A stretch of 64,000 bases of DNA from JACOND01 sp965202795 (GTDB lineage Bacteria > Bdellovibrionota > Bdellovibrionia > Bdellovibrionales > UBA1609). The DNA is taken from contig OZ241848.1 in NCBI GenBank assembly GCA_965202795.1, positions 1,674,001-1,738,000 on the forward strand. The letters are read 5' to 3'. Shown one piece after another: positions 1 through 8,900 of the stretch. The first letter of the stretch is position 1, and each line of letters begins with the position of its first letter. A program made the position numbers and the translations under genes. The notes under the pieces are model-generated. The model was not told the origin of the DNA and made no database searches. It was given only the letters and a program-made list of their open reading frames with translations.

Positions 1-403
1 CAAAAGAGGACTTTATATTGTATTTTGCGGCTGCGGCGCCTTTGTATTCCTCGCGCAGATTCTCCCATTTTACGGATTCCAAAGAGGCAAAGCCCAGACG
101 AAGGCCGGCATCCTGTTTTTTTGCCGGTTTTTTTTTCGGCGGCTGCTTTTTTTTGGGCCTTGCTGTTTTTTTCTCCCCTGTGGGCTGCTTTGCGCTGGAG
201 GCTCCGGCGGATTGTTTAGAGGAATCTTGGGGCGCGGAGTCCGCCCTGCTGTCCAAAGGATTTTTTTTGTCTTCTGGCTTGCTGCCTGCAGCGGCTTCTG
301 GCTTGCTGCCTGCAACAGGCTCTGGCGCGCTGTCTGCAGCGGGTTTTTGCTCCCGCCCGGCAGCTGTTTGGGCGGAGGGCTTATTTTTTTCGGCTTCTTC
401 CAT
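1..403 (-). CDS. Lys/Ala/Pro-rich protein, 3' end outside window
   Basis: An open minus-strand frame runs from an ATG at 403 to the window edge (134 codons), with AGGA about 9 nt before the start. The first ~75 residues are low-complexity and rich in Ala, Pro, Gln and Ser, with repeated AGSKPE units. A very basic stretch (PKKKQPPKKKPAKK) follows, and from about residue 100 the sequence becomes ordinary (LGFASLESVKWENLREEY). Basic, disordered tails of this kind occur on nucleic-acid-binding proteins and histone-like tails, but the folded part is cut off, so I cannot name the family. The plus-strand frame over the same DNA is Phe/Ala-rich and is best read as its shadow. Confidence 0.6.
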   Translation of the reverse strand, partial: MEEAEKNKPSAQTAAGREQKPAADSAPEPVAGSKPEAAAGSKPEDKKNPLDSRADSAPQDSSKQSAGASSAKQPTGEKKTARPKKKQPPKKKPAKKQDAGLRLGFASLESVKWENLREEYKGAAAAKYNIKSSF

Positions 404-723
404 GGCTTTTAGTCCTGTTTTTTTAAGCTTTTTGCTTAGCCAATTTCCTTTAGCTTAATCTATAATTTTTTTTAGCGCATAACAAGGGAAATTTTATTTT
501 GCGCCCAGCGGCATTGTGGAAAAAAGGCTCATAAGCCCCTCCATGCGGCGGTTTTTTCTGGTAATTCCCTGAGGGCTTCCCCAGGCTTTAGCAGGGGGCA
601 GCTCTCTCCATGAGGCGCGGTTTCCGCCGGGATGGGATGGCTCTGACTGGGGGCCGGGCTTGTTTTTTGAAGGGCCGGCCGGATTCAGCCGATAAGCCCA
701 TTAAAGAGGCAGAGGCCTTAATC
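404..723. other. Intergenic stretch, about 320 bp
   Basis: Lies between the divergent starts of the Lys-rich protein and the lipoprotein. It has an AT-rich core near 455-500, suitable for promoters, but no hexamer pair convincing enough to assign. An in-frame ATG at 610 could extend the lipoprotein upstream, but that would bury its signal peptide. I see nothing else here. Confidence 0.4.
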
Positions 724-1380
724 ATGAAAAATTTTTGGATTTTGATGTTTTTCCTCCCAGCCATTGCCGCCTGCGGAAATGGGGAAAAAAAGAGCGAGCC
801 CCTCAGGGACAAGGGGAAGGGCGAAACTGAGTATGATCCTGACTCTTTGGGGGAGATAGATTTGCAGGACATCAGAAAAACAGCCGGAGAGGCCGCCGGC
901 TTAAAAAACTGCGCGGATTATGAGAGCAAACACAGCGTTTCGATCAGCATTCTTGGCCCCTATTCGCCGGCGACAGCGCTTCAAAACTGCATGGCCAAAA
1001 TCATTGACAAGGGGCTGGCCCCGCTTTGCACAAAAGAGAGGGAGCTGGATGAGCTGGAGCGGGAATACAGGGGCAATGAAGACGCCGAAAGCGATATAGA
1101 GGAGATGCGCGAAGAGGTTGTCATCGCAAAAGAGGAAATATCGGATCTTCTGTATTCAATGGCTGATGCCTTTGATGAGGCTTACGCCGATGCGGAGGAT
1201 GAGGCGGACTCTTGGGACACAGAATATGAGTCGGCATGGGAGAGGCTTATGGCCGGCGGCTCGCGGGTTCTTATCAAGGATCAAATAGGCGGAACAGTGG
1301 GTTTTGTTGAAAGAAGAGCCAGAAGAGTCTGTTTCGGAAAATTTAGCTTTGGCAAAGATGATGATGAGGAGAGCCGCTGA
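724..1380 (+). CDS. Predicted lipoprotein of unknown function
   Basis: A 218-residue protein starting MKNFWILMFFLPAIAAC, a short lipoprotein signal with a lipobox (AIAAC) near residue 17. The mature protein should be acylated on that Cys and anchored in the membrane facing the periplasm. The mature part is acidic, with four further Cys residues (near NCADYE, LQNCMAK, APLCTK and RRVCFGK) and a central Glu/Asp-rich helical stretch that could form a coiled coil. The frame is open back to 610, but the ATG at 724 is chosen because it places the signal peptide at the N-terminus. I do not recognise the family. It precedes rnhB by about 100 bp with no sign of shared function. Confidence 0.7.
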   Translation: MKNFWILMFFLPAIAACGNGEKKSEPLRDKGKGETEYDPDSLGEIDLQDIRKTAGEAAGLKNCADYESKHSVSISILGPYSPATALQNCMAKIIDKGLAPLCTKERELDELEREYRGNEDAESDIEEMREEVVIAKEEISDLLYSMADAFDEAYADAEDEADSWDTEYESAWERLMAGGSRVLIKDQIGGTVGFVERRARRVCFGKFSFGKDDDEESR

Positions 1381-1476
1381 CGCGCCGCGCGCCTGAACTC
1401 CCGCCCCTTTCGCCGGGGCGCCATGGCGGCAAAGCCTGCCGCGGCAACAGGCAAAACCCTCCAAAAGACCCCCCTC

Positions 1477-2121
1477 ATGAAAAGCGCCCTGCAGCCTGTT
1501 GACTGCTTTTCGCTTTCCCCTCAGCCCGTGGCGGGGGTGGATGAGGCCGGCAGGGGATCTCTTGCGGGGCCTGTGTTTGCCGGCGCTGTGATCCTCCGCT
1601 TTCCCGGCAAATTTCAGGATTCCAAGCTCCTTCAGCCCCGCCGCCGCGAAGAGCTTGCTGAGACGATCAAAAAAAACCATATTTTTGGCCTTGGCTCGGC
1701 AGGCGTCTGGGAAATTGACAAGCTCAATATTCATCATGCCAGCCTTTTGGCCATGAGGCGGGCTGTGGAGGCGGCAATGAAAAAAGCCGCCAAAATCCTC
1801 GGCTCGCGGACAGCTCTCCTTTTGATTGACGGGCAGTTTGCAATCAATGGCCTGCCCGGGTTCCCCCAAAGGCCCCTTGTCAAGGGGGACAGAAGGGCGG
1901 CCTCCATTATGGCCGCCAGCATTATGGCCAAAACAGAAAGAGACAGGCTTATGGTTTCTTTGGGGAGGGAGTACCCGGAATACGGCTTTGAGCGCCATAA
2001 GGGCTATGGAACCAGACAGCACTTGGAAGCCATAAAAAAGCTTGGCCCATGCCCTCTGCACAGAAAAACCTTTGCCCCCGCGCGGGGGCATTTGAGGCAG
2101 GCCTCCCTCTGGCAGCCATAA
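1477..2121 (+). CDS. rnhB: Ribonuclease HII
   Basis: RNase HII removes ribonucleotides embedded in DNA and the RNA of RNA-DNA hybrids. The defining motif GVDEAGRGSLAGPV carries the first two acidic metal ligands, DSK follows, a further acid is in LLIDGQ, and the KGD/ASIMAKTERD block contains the last. GYGT and H near the C-terminus are also typical. The start at 1477 leaves about 20 residues before the DEAGRG motif, which is usual; an in-frame ATG at 1423 would add 18 Ala/Lys-rich residues and cannot be excluded, as neither start has a clear ribosome binding site. Length (214 aa) matches the family. Confidence 0.93.
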   Translation: MKSALQPVDCFSLSPQPVAGVDEAGRGSLAGPVFAGAVILRFPGKFQDSKLLQPRRREELAETIKKNHIFGLGSAGVWEIDKLNIHHASLLAMRRAVEAAMKKAAKILGSRTALLLIDGQFAINGLPGFPQRPLVKGDRRAASIMAASIMAKTERDRLMVSLGREYPEYGFERHKGYGTRQHLEAIKKLGPCPLHRKTFAPARGHLRQASLWQP

Positions 2122-2190
2122 CAGCCATAACAGCCATAAAAAGCCGCGGCCCCCGCATGTTTTTGCGCGCTGGACAAAAGCCCGGGGGCT

Positions 2191-2928
2191 TTAGCCAGCG
2201 GGGGCTGGTCCGCCAGCGGCCTTTTGCAGAAGGGCGCGGCCAATGGGGAGGCCCTGGCGAAAAAATATCGCCTCAAACAGGCTTAAGCTCTCCCAAAACT
2301 CTTTGTCCGCGGATTCCGGGCTTTTGCCCCGGTGAAGATCTTCCGCGCATTCCCGGAGCTTATAGCCCGCCCCCTGAAAGGCGCGGACAGCGCTTTTGAA
2401 ATAATCAAGATCATCGGTTTTAAACTCCAAAAGCGCCAGGGGCTTTTGCGCCTTATGCAGAATCTCAGCAAACCGGGGGCTGACCAGGCGGTGTTTTGCA
2501 TGCCGTTTTTTCGGCCATGGGTCGGGGAAGTGAATGTAAGCGCTGTTCAGCTCGCCCTCATCAAACAGCTGATCCAGCATGGCGGCGTTATAGCGGATGG
2601 CTTTCCCGTTGAGGCTGCCCTGATTTTTCAGCAGCCGAAGGGTTTGGGCCAGTGATTTGTATCTCAGCTCCACAGCCAAAAACAGGGCTTCGGGGTGGGC
2701 GAGGCAGAGCCGCGCGAAATGGCTGCCGTTTCCAGGGCCGATCTCCAGATGAAGAGGCGCGGAGCTTTTGGCCCGAAAAGCCAGCTCCCGCCAGCGGCCT
2801 TTTTTTTGGGGAGCCTCGGTTTCGTCAAAAAAGCCGCTTTTGAAAGCCCCGCGGAGCGCGGCGGCATGGCGCCCGGGATTTTTTATATCCCCTGTTTTGC
2901 TTAAGCGCCTCTGCGCCGATCGGGACAT
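2191..2928 (-). CDS. trmB: tRNA (guanine-N7-)-methyltransferase
   Basis: A SAM-dependent enzyme that makes m7G46 in the tRNA variable loop. Visible hallmarks are the SAM-binding motif LEIGPGNGSH near residue 61, the acidic residue in AVELRYKS, and the TrmB signature HFPDPWPKKRHAKHRLV near residue 135. FKTDDLDY replaces the usual T-D-xx-Y/E segment near the end. The protein is 245 aa with a ~30-residue basic N-terminal extension, which is common. It lies 15 bp downstream of the alpha/beta hydrolase on the same strand, so the two are probably co-transcribed. Confidence 0.93.
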   Translation of the reverse strand: MSRSAQRRLSKTGDIKNPGRHAAALRGAFKSGFFDETEAPQKKGRWRELAFRAKSSAPLHLEIGPGNGSHFARLCLAHPEALFLAVELRYKSLAQTLRLLKNQGSLNGKAIRYNAAMLDQLFDEGELNSAYIHFPDPWPKKRHAKHRLVSPRFAEILHKAQKPLALLEFKTDDLDYFKSAVRAFQGAGYKLRECAEDLHRGKSPESADKEFWESLSLFEAIFFRQGLPIGRALLQKAAGGPAPAG

Positions 2929-2943
2929 GGACTGCCGCAGCCT

Positions 2944-3741
2944 CTATAAAGAGCGCAGAAAATCAATGATTGATTTTCTGACAGATTCTGACTCTAAGTT
3001 GTCGTTATGGTCTGAGCGCTCCAGCCAGAGGCTTTGTTTCGGCCCCGGCGCGGCCTGGAACAGCTTTTCGGCAAAGCGAAAGGGCAAAACAGAATCCCGT
3101 TTTGAGTGGATAAAAAGGCTGGGCGAGCGGACATGCTGAATGCGGGACAGCGAATCCCAAGTGTCTTTCAAAAGCCATCTGACAGGCAGAAAGGGGTAAA
3201 CCGACTGCGCCACATCAGCTATGGAGGAATACGAGCCGTCAAAAACCAGCCCTCTGACAGGGTATTTGGCCGCCAGGGCAATGGCGGCCCCGGATCCCAG
3301 AGACTCCCCTAAAAGAGCCACATCCTTTGGAGTCAGGCCCTCCTTTTTGAGCAGCCATTCAAAAGCCATGGCGGCGTCAGAAACTATATCCGCCTCTGCC
3401 GGACGGCCGGGATTTTGCCCGTATCCCCGATAGCTGAACAATAAAACCGAAAACCCCTGATCTGTTAAAAACTGAAATTTGTAAGCCCTGTCCCGGATGC
3501 TGCCCGCATTGCCATGCAGGATCATCAAATAGGGCCGCCCGCGGCGGGCCAGCCAGTGGGTGAGAGTCAGGCCGTCTTTGGCCTGGACCTGGATTTCCTC
3601 ATACAGCCCTTTAAAATCCTCCAAAGCGGGCCGCGCCTTTGAGGGAATGTAAAGCAGCTTTCTCTGCAGGGCATACATGATCCCGGCCAGAGCGATATAG
3701 CCGGCGGCGGAGACCTTTAATATATAGACAAAAAGGCTCAT
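2944..3741 (-). CDS. Membrane-anchored alpha/beta hydrolase (BEM46/YfhR-like)
   Basis: A 265-residue serine hydrolase with one N-terminal membrane segment (LFVYILKVSAAGYIALAGIM). The fold is shown by the oxyanion-side motif LHGNAGS, the nucleophile elbow GESLGSG, an acidic residue in HSKRDSVLP and the catalytic His in RSDHNDN. This arrangement matches the BEM46/YfhR group, whose substrates are mostly unknown. The hydrolase domain should sit on one membrane face. Likely the first gene of a two-gene operon with trmB; no functional link is evident. Confidence 0.85.
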   Translation of the reverse strand: MSLFVYILKVSAAGYIALAGIMYALQRKLLYIPSKARPALEDFKGLYEEIQVQAKDGLTLTHWLARRGRPYLMILHGNAGSIRDRAYKFQFLTDQGFSVLLFSYRGYGQNPGRPAEADIVSDAAMAFEWLLKKEGLTPKDVALLGESLGSGAAIALAAKYPVRGLVFDGSYSSIADVAQSVYPFLPVRWLLKDTWDSLSRIQHVRSPSLFIHSKRDSVLPFRFAEKLFQAAPGPKQSLWLERSDHNDNLESESVRKSIIDFLRSL

Positions 3742-3925
3742 CAGGCAAAAACCAGAGAAAAAACCATAGAAAAAACCAGGCGCAGCGCTTTTTTTGGAGG
3801 CCGGGGAAACAGTCTATCATAAAGCCGGCCGGCCGCGCAAAGCCGGGGGCATGCGCGCCCAAAGAGCGACAAAAAAACAAAAATCCCGGCTTGCAAAGCC
3901 AGAGCGGCTGGCATAATAAAAAGCA

Positions 3926-5485
3926 GTGAAGCTGCATGAAGTTAAGGTTTGCCCCTCAAAAAAGCCCCTGCCCAAAAAAGAGCAGCTGGCCTGGAAGCTT
4001 GCCGGCGCGGCGCTGGATCCAGCCCCTGTTCCCCCTGAAGTCAGGGAGACTTTGATCAGCCGGGTTATTGACAGCGCCGGCGCGGCCGCCGCCGCGCTTT
4101 TAAGGGATCCTGTTATTCATGCCAGGGATCAGGCGCTCAGCTATCCCCGCAAAGGCGGGGCCTGCGTGTTTGGCCTCAGCAGCAGGCTCCGCTTTCATGC
4201 GGAATGGGCCGCATGGGCCAACGGGGCTGCTGTCCGGGAGCTGGATTTTCATGACACTTTTCTTGCGGCGGACTACTCTCACCCCGCGGACAGCATCCCT
4301 CCGCTTTTGGCTGTCGCGCAGCAGACAGGCCGGAGCGGAAAAGACCTGATCCGCGGGCTGGCCGCGGCTTATGAAATCCATATCAGCCTGGTCAAGGGGA
4401 TCTGCCTCCACAAGCATAAAATCGATCACATCGCGCATCTCTGCCCGGCCCAGGCCGCGGGGATTGGCGCGCTTTTGAACATGCCTCATGACAGGCTTTA
4501 TCAGGCCATTCAGCAGGCGGTTCATGTCTCCTGGACAACCCGCCAGTCCCGCAAGGGGGAGATCTCCAGCTGGAAGGCTTATGCCCCGGCCTTTGCCGGC
4601 AAAATGGCTATAGAGGCGGCAGACCGCGCCCTTAGAGGGGAAAACTCGCCATCGCCCATCTATGAGGGGGAGGATTCTGTGATGGCCTGCATGCTGGACG
4701 GGCCGCAGGCCGCTTATCAAATCCCCCTTCCCGAGCCGGGGGAGGAAAAGCGCGCCATTTTGGAAACCTACACCAAGGCTCACTCGGCGGAATACCAGGC
4801 GCAGGCTTTTATTGATCTGGCTTTTGAGCTGAAAAGCCGGATCAAAAAACAGCGGCGGCGCCTCAGTCAAATCAGGGAGATCAAGCTCTGGACCTCTCAT
4901 CACACTCATTATGTGATTGGCGACGGGGCCGGCGACCCGCAAAAGCGGGATCCCAAAGCCAGCCGCGAAACTCTGGATCACAGCCTGATGTATTTGTTTG
5001 CTGTGGCTTTGGAGGACGGCGCCTTCCATCACATTCAGTCTTACAGCAGGCAGCGCGCGTCCCGCCCTGAGACCATTGCGCTTTGGAGCAAAATCAAAAC
5101 TTTTGAGGACAAGGCCTGGACCCGCGCCTATCACAACCCAGATCCAGCCAAGCGGCTTTTTGGCGGCCGGGCGGAGATTTGTTTTTCCGGCGGCGGGGTG
5201 ATTCAGGGGGAAAAAGGGGTTGCTGACGCGCATCCAAACGGCAAGGCCTCCTGGGAATGGGGCGGCGCGCCAGGCAGCGCCTCAGGCAGGCGCCTCGGCG
5301 GGGGGGGCCGCGAGAGCTATATCCGAAAGTTCCGCTCTCTTGCGGAAGGCGCTCTGCCCCAAAAAGAGGCGGACCGGTTTTTGGATCTGGCTCTGCGGCT
5401 GGAGCATTTGCCCCCCGGCGCGCTTGGCGGGCTGAACATTCAATCCGGCCTGCCGGCGGCCTCTAAAAGCCGCGGCATTTTGTAA
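3926..5485 (+). CDS. MmgE/PrpD family protein (2-methylcitrate dehydratase-like)
   Basis: MmgE/PrpD proteins include 2-methylcitrate dehydratase of the propionate-degrading methylcitrate cycle. Family features are ELDFHDTF and DYSHPADSIPPLLA in the N-terminal half, YTKAHSAEYQAQAFIDLA in the middle, DHSLMY further on and HPNGK near the C-terminus. At 519 aa it is slightly longer than PrpD because of a Gly-rich insertion and tail (RRLGGGGRES). The start is a GTG; no in-frame ATG lies near the N-terminal homology. No other methylcitrate-cycle gene is in the window, so the substrate is open (methylcitrate, citrate or another acid). Confidence 0.87.
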   Translation: MKLHEVKVCPSKKPLPKKEQLAWKLAGAALDPAPVPPEVRETLISRVIDSAGAAAAALLRDPVIHARDQALSYPRKGGACVFGLSSRLRFHAEWAAWANGAAVRELDFHDTFLAADYSHPADSIPPLLAVAQQTGRSGKDLIRGLAAAYEIHISLVKGICLHKHKIDHIAHLCPAQAAGIGALLNMPHDRLYQAIQQAVHVSWTTRQSRKGEISSWKAYAPAFAGKMAIEAADRALRGENSPSPIYEGEDSVMACMLDGPQAAYQIPLPEPGEEKRAILETYTKAHSAEYQAQAFIDLAFELKSRIKKQRRRLSQIREIKLWTSHHTHYVIGDGAGDPQKRDPKASRETLDHSLMYLFAVALEDGAFHHIQSYSRQRASRPETIALWSKIKTFEDKAWTRAYHNPDPAKRLFGGRAEICFSGGGVIQGEKGVADAHPNGKASWEWGGAPGSASGRRLGGGGRESYIRKFRSLAEGALPQKEADRFLDLALRLEHLPPGALGGLNIQSGLPAASKSRGIL

Positions 5486-5547
5486 AGCAGGCGCCCCGGC
5501 CTTTGGCCGCTGTTGCTTTCAAAAAAACTGTTTGATACACTGCATAA

Positions 5548-6018
5548 ATGCCTTTCAGGAAAAAAGTCCGCATTTATTTTGACCAGGGGGATCCGGCCCA
5601 GATCGCCTTTTACGGCCAGCACAGCATCATCGTCCAGAGGGTGATGGAGGATTATATCCGCGCGCTTGGCATCTCCTGGGAGGGCTGGTATAAGAGCGAT
5701 CAGCTGTTTATGCCTGTCGTCCGGCTCCGCAATGAATACAAAAAGCCGCTGTTTCCCGGGGAGGAGTATATTGCCGAGCTTCAGGTGGCTCATGTCGGAA
5801 AAAGCAGCGTGGGGTTTTTGTATAAGATTCTGACTCTGAAGGAGGAGCTTTGCTGCATAGTGGAGGCGGTTTATGTCTGCGCTGACCGCCGGCGGCTGAA
5901 ATCCCGGCCCCTTCCGCCGGAATGGGCCTCCATCCTGAAAAAGGCTTTGGAGCGGGATGGCGCGCGGCCCCGCAAAAGCGGCAGCTTCCAGACTAAATCC
6001 GTGTCTGCCCCTGTTTAG
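5548..6018 (+). CDS. Acyl-CoA thioesterase, hot-dog fold (YbgC/4HBT-like)
   Basis: A 156-residue single hot-dog domain. The N-terminal block VRIYFDQGDPAQIAFYGQH contains the Asp-xx-Gly-type active-site region of the 4-hydroxybenzoyl-CoA thioesterase/YbgC group, with the Asp at residue ~14, followed by the long helix (IVQRVMEDYIRALGISW) and the strands VVRLRNEYKKPLFPGEEY and VGKSSVGFLYKI. Such enzymes hydrolyse acyl-CoA in the cytoplasm; the acyl group cannot be told from sequence. It stands 62 bp after the PrpD-like gene on the same strand. The last ~25 residues are basic and probably disordered. Confidence 0.8.
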   Translation: MPFRKKVRIYFDQGDPAQIAFYGQHSIIVQRVMEDYIRALGISWEGWYKSDQLFMPVVRLRNEYKKPLFPGEEYIAELQVAHVGKSSVGFLYKILTLKEELCCIVEAVYVCADRRRLKSRPLPPEWASILKKALERDGARPRKSGSFQTKSVSAPV

Positions 6019-6103
6019 AGGGCCGGTCTTGCCTGTTTGATTGGACGCGGCCTCGCGGCTGTTCCCGTTCCCGCGCGCATGCAAAACCCCTCATGCGGGT
6101 CAT

Positions 6104-7679
6104 TTAGTCCACCCAGGGATGGTCCACTAAGGCGGGGCATGTGTTTTGAGGGGGCTGGCCGGGCGGCGCGCAGCAGTGGCCGGTGGATTGAGCCAAATTG
6201 CTTCCAGAGTGCGAGCAGTGGCAGTTATTGCAAATGCGCGTGTGAATAAGCTCTATGGGTCCTGTGACCCTGCCATTTCCATGAATCCAGGTTTTCCCGG
6301 CAATGCGCGGAAAGCCGCCTGATGAGTTGGCCTCTATTATGGCATTGTCAAAAATCCCCGTATCATCTTTAATCTCTCCGGCTGACACCTGCGCGTTTCC
6401 GCCAATCTGCGCCCCTGCAAACACATTCGCTGTCCCCTTCACATGCGCGCTGTCTTCCACCCGCGCGTTCCCATGAATTTGCGCATGATTGCCATAGACA
6501 TGCGCGCTGTCCGATATTCTCGCGCCTCCCCACACCTGCGCCTTTCCGTAAACTTGCGCGGTTCCCGAAACTTTTGCCATATCATAGACTTTGGCATCAT
6601 CTTTTACGACCCCTCCCCCGACATCGGCCATGCCATAGACCAGGGCCCTGTCCCTGACTTTTGCAGCCCCTGAAACCTTGGCGCTGTCATAAACTTTTGC
6701 ATGGCCGAAAATTTCCGCGGTTCCCGAAACTTGCGCGTTCCCATAGACTTTGGCATCGCCGTAAATTTGAGCGCTCCCGGATATTTGCGCGCTCCCATAG
6801 ACCAGAGCCCTGTCCTTGACCTTGGCATTGTCTTTTACAATAGCGCCTCCAAAAACCCTGGCTTGCCCCTCAACCTTGGCGTTTCCGCAGACCACAGACT
6901 TGTTGTCCACAAAAGCGCTGGAGTTTACATTGGCGCTGTTTTCCACAAAGCCCCCGCCATTTTCATGCGGGCTGCCCGTGACGGCTGAGCCGCAGAGAAT
7001 CTTCAAAGGCTCAGCCTCCGAGCAGGACTGGACCTGATCGCCTAAGTCCGTCCCATCGCCATCGGTATCCGCCCCGTCCGGATCTCCTATTGTCAGGCCG
7101 GAAAGATGCCAGACAAGCTCTCTGTTTTGCCTATTGTGAAGGCTCCCGATGCTGGTTTTGGATTTTAAGACAACTTTTCCGAGACTTGGCTGGGATTTGC
7201 TGTGGATGAACTCCATTTTTTCAAAGCGGTCAATCCCCAGATCGGAAAGCCGGATTTTGCTTGCCTGATGGGTGAGATTCCCGGAGGCGTCTTTGGAAAA
7301 GTCAAGAATCGTCCCTCCATTGGCGTCTTTGAGGATTTTGATCTCAAACTTTCGCTCCTGGCCGGCATGGGGCGCGAGGTTTTTGTCCGCTTTCGCGGCG
7401 CCAGAGTCCAGCTGTGATGAGAGCGTGTTTTGGCAGGAGGCTGAGTTGTTGAGGGCGGCTTTGATGAATGTCTGCATGTCCTGCCTGAGGTGGCGCTTTT
7501 CCATGATTTGGCGGTTAAGCGCGGTTTGGATCATGTTGTGGGAGATTCCCATAACAACCATCAGCCCCAGAACGCTGGAGACCAAAACACTGACCAAAGT
7601 GAATCCGCTTTGGCCCCCTCCAGCCCGCCAAAAGTCGGGGGGGGGGGGGGGTAGACCAAAGGCTGGGTTTTGTTTTCAT
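6104..7679 (-). CDS. Prepilin-like left-handed beta-helix protein, copy 1 (frame broken by poly-C tract)
   Basis: The probable start is the ATG at 7679, which overlaps the stop of the upstream gene as ATGA. It is followed by MKTKPSLWST and then a run of 15 C. With 14 C the frame would continue through a Pro run, FWRAGGGQSG and the prepilin motif GFTLVSVLVSSVLGL; with 15 C as read, it shifts out. The rest is open from about 7650 to 6104. Domains: N-methylation-type helix; a pseudopilin-like part of ~170 residues; a calcium-loop-like linker (DPDGADTDGDGTDLGD); a conserved cap (PHENGGGFVENSANV); then some forty hexapeptides of the form A-x-V/I-x-G/D-x, as in left-handed beta-helices; and a Cys-rich end. 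Export and assembly by a type IV pilus/type II-like machinery is inferred. Position +5 of the mature helix is Ser rather than Glu. Confidence 0.75.
7637..7651 (-). repeat. Poly-C tract (C15 on coding strand), candidate phase switch
   Basis: Fifteen G on the plus strand lie 28 nt inside the coupled ATG of beta-helix copy 1. Counting codons, lengths of 14 or 17 connect the ATG to the prepilin frame; 15 does not. Slipped-strand mispairing at poly-C/G tracts is a well-known switch for surface proteins. A sequencing length error is possible. Confidence 0.7.
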
Positions 7680-8557
7680 TTCACACAGGGAGAGCAAAAA
7701 ACTTTTGGCTTAAAGCTTTTTTTATTGGTTATGCGCGAGCTGTCTCCGACGGCCTTGATCACAAACAAGCCCTTGCTTTCCGCATAAGCCGCCGCCCCCT
7801 TTTTTTCGCTCAAGAAGGCCACAGCCCCTCTCACCCGCATCCTCTGATATGAGGGAAACATCTCATGAAAATCCTCTAAAACACGCAAAAAGCGATCCAC
7901 CTTGGCCTTGCTCAAAGCGGATTTGACCTCAACCGCCACAAGGTCATCTTTGTTTTTGGCAATAATGTCAATCTCGCAGTTCTTTCTCTCCTTTCCGTCT
8001 GAGCTGTCAGAAGTTATCATAGAGCCTGTTTCATTCTGGGATATGTTGCAGACCATTATGCCCCTTTCCTGAAGCTGAGACTTCAGCTTGCCCACGGTTA
8101 GAGCTTCTACAAAATTCCCCCAGCGGTTGTCCATCTTGCCGTCTGATTCCCGTATTGCCTTGTTGGTTTTCTCTATTTCCCTGTCAAGCCTTCTGCTGCT
8201 TTCGGCCTGCTGCTCGGCCAGCTCCCGCCGCCTCTTTTCCCATGCCAGATCCAGCCTTTTTCGGCTTTCGGCCAGATCGCGGCGCTGTTTTTCCCAGGCC
8301 ATGTCCTGCCTTTTTTGGTCCTCGGCCTGCCTTTTTCGGTCCTCGGCCTGCCTTTTTCGGTCCTCGGCCTGCCTTTTTCGGTCCTCGGCCTGCCTTTTTC
8401 GGTCCTCGGCCTGCCTTTTTGCATGCCTTTTTTGCTCTTCGGCCATCTCCTGCCGCAGTTTTTCCCATGCCATGGCATGCCTTTTTTGGCTGGCGGAAAC
8501 CTCTTTTAAGATTCTCCAGATTTCGTCTGGAGCTGGAACTGGCTGCTGATCCTGCAT
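7676..8557 (-). CDS. Coiled-coil protein with C-terminal PD-(D/E)XK-type domain (DUF3782-like), copy A
   Basis: A 293-residue cytoplasmic protein starting MQDQQPVPAPDEIWRILKE, with AGGAG 6 nt before the ATG. Residues ~25-140 are a long charged coiled coil containing five identical 7-residue units (KRQAEDR) encoded by perfect 21-bp tandem repeats. The C-terminal half (WGNFVEALTVGKL, then EIDIIAKNKDDLVAVEVKSAL) has the D...ExK arrangement of the PD-(D/E)XK nuclease superfamily, as in DUF3782-type proteins. A perfect TTGACA -35 lies about 120 bp upstream. The stop overlaps the start of beta-helix copy 1, so the two form an operon. A homologue sits at 35984. Whether it cuts nucleic acid is not known. 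Confidence 0.75.
   Translation of the reverse strand: MQDQQPVPAPDEIWRILKEVSASQKRHAMAWEKLRQEMAEEQKRHAKRQAEDRKRQAEDRKRQAEDRKRQAEDRKRQAEDQKRQDMAWEKQRRDLAESRKRLDLAWEKRRRELAEQQAESSRRLDREIEKTNKAIRESDGKMDNRWGNFVEALTVGKLKSQLQERGIMVCNISQNETGSMITSDSSDGKERKNCEIDIIAKNKDDLVAVEVKSALSKAKVDRFLRVLEDFHEMFPSYQRMRVRGAVAFLSEKKGAAAYAESKGLFVIKAVGDSSRITNKKSFKPKVFCSPCVK
8317..8421 (-). repeat. 21-bp tandem repeat, five units
   Basis: Five consecutive 21-bp units (GGTCCTCGGCCTGCCTTTTT plus one base on the plus strand) encode KRQAEDR on the minus strand. The unit length is a multiple of three and the heptad suits a coiled coil, so copy-number change would lengthen or shorten the rod without breaking the frame. Confidence 0.9.
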
Positions 8558-8900
8558 TTTTTCTCCTTATGACAGCCCGGCTGCCATTTATTTAATTCCC
8601 CGCGGAGGCCTTTGCGCTCCTGATAAGGCGGCGGGGCCTCATAATCTTATAAGCAAGCATATCCGCAAAAGCTGCAATGTGTCAATTTTTGCGCTGGTCA
8701 GGAAAACACAATGACCATCTTCACAAAAACGGGAGGGAGAAAACAGAACCTGTCTATAGTTCTTTCTTATATAATTTATAAGTTATTTTTATGCTGATTT
8801 TTGCAAGCCTCCGGCGGCTGAAAGCCATAGCGGCTAAATTTCAGAAAACCGGCTTTCGGCTTCTGTTCCCGCGCGCCAGCAAAACCTCTCATGCCGCCAT
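8558..8900. other. Intergenic region with minus-strand promoter
   Basis: Gap between coiled-coil copy A and the stop of beta-helix copy 2. It holds the promoter noted at 8656-8685 and an AT-rich segment near 8755-8800 (TATATAATTTATAAG) that could carry a second promoter or a transcription end. No coding frame is convincing. Confidence 0.5.
8656..8685 (-). promoter_or_regulatory. Sigma-70-like promoter for coiled-coil/beta-helix operon
   Basis: On the minus strand a perfect -35 TTGACA (8685-8680) is followed after 18 bp by TATGCT (8661-8656), a 4/6 match to the -10 consensus. It points toward the coiled-coil gene starting at 8557. Assigned by eye only. Confidence 0.5.

Noticed and set aside
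1156..2091. Long minus-strand open frame opposite the lipoprotein and rnhB
   Set aside because: Antisense shadow of two well-supported plus-strand genes; composition is low-complexity and no family motif is visible.
4100..5233. 377-codon minus-strand frame
   Set aside because: Lies wholly opposite the PrpD-like gene, whose motifs are clear.
8088..8595. Plus-strand Cys/Phe/Ser-rich frames with repeated FRSSACL or PAFFGPR units
   Set aside because: They are the other strand of the 21-bp coiled-coil repeats; regularity comes from the repeat, not from selection.
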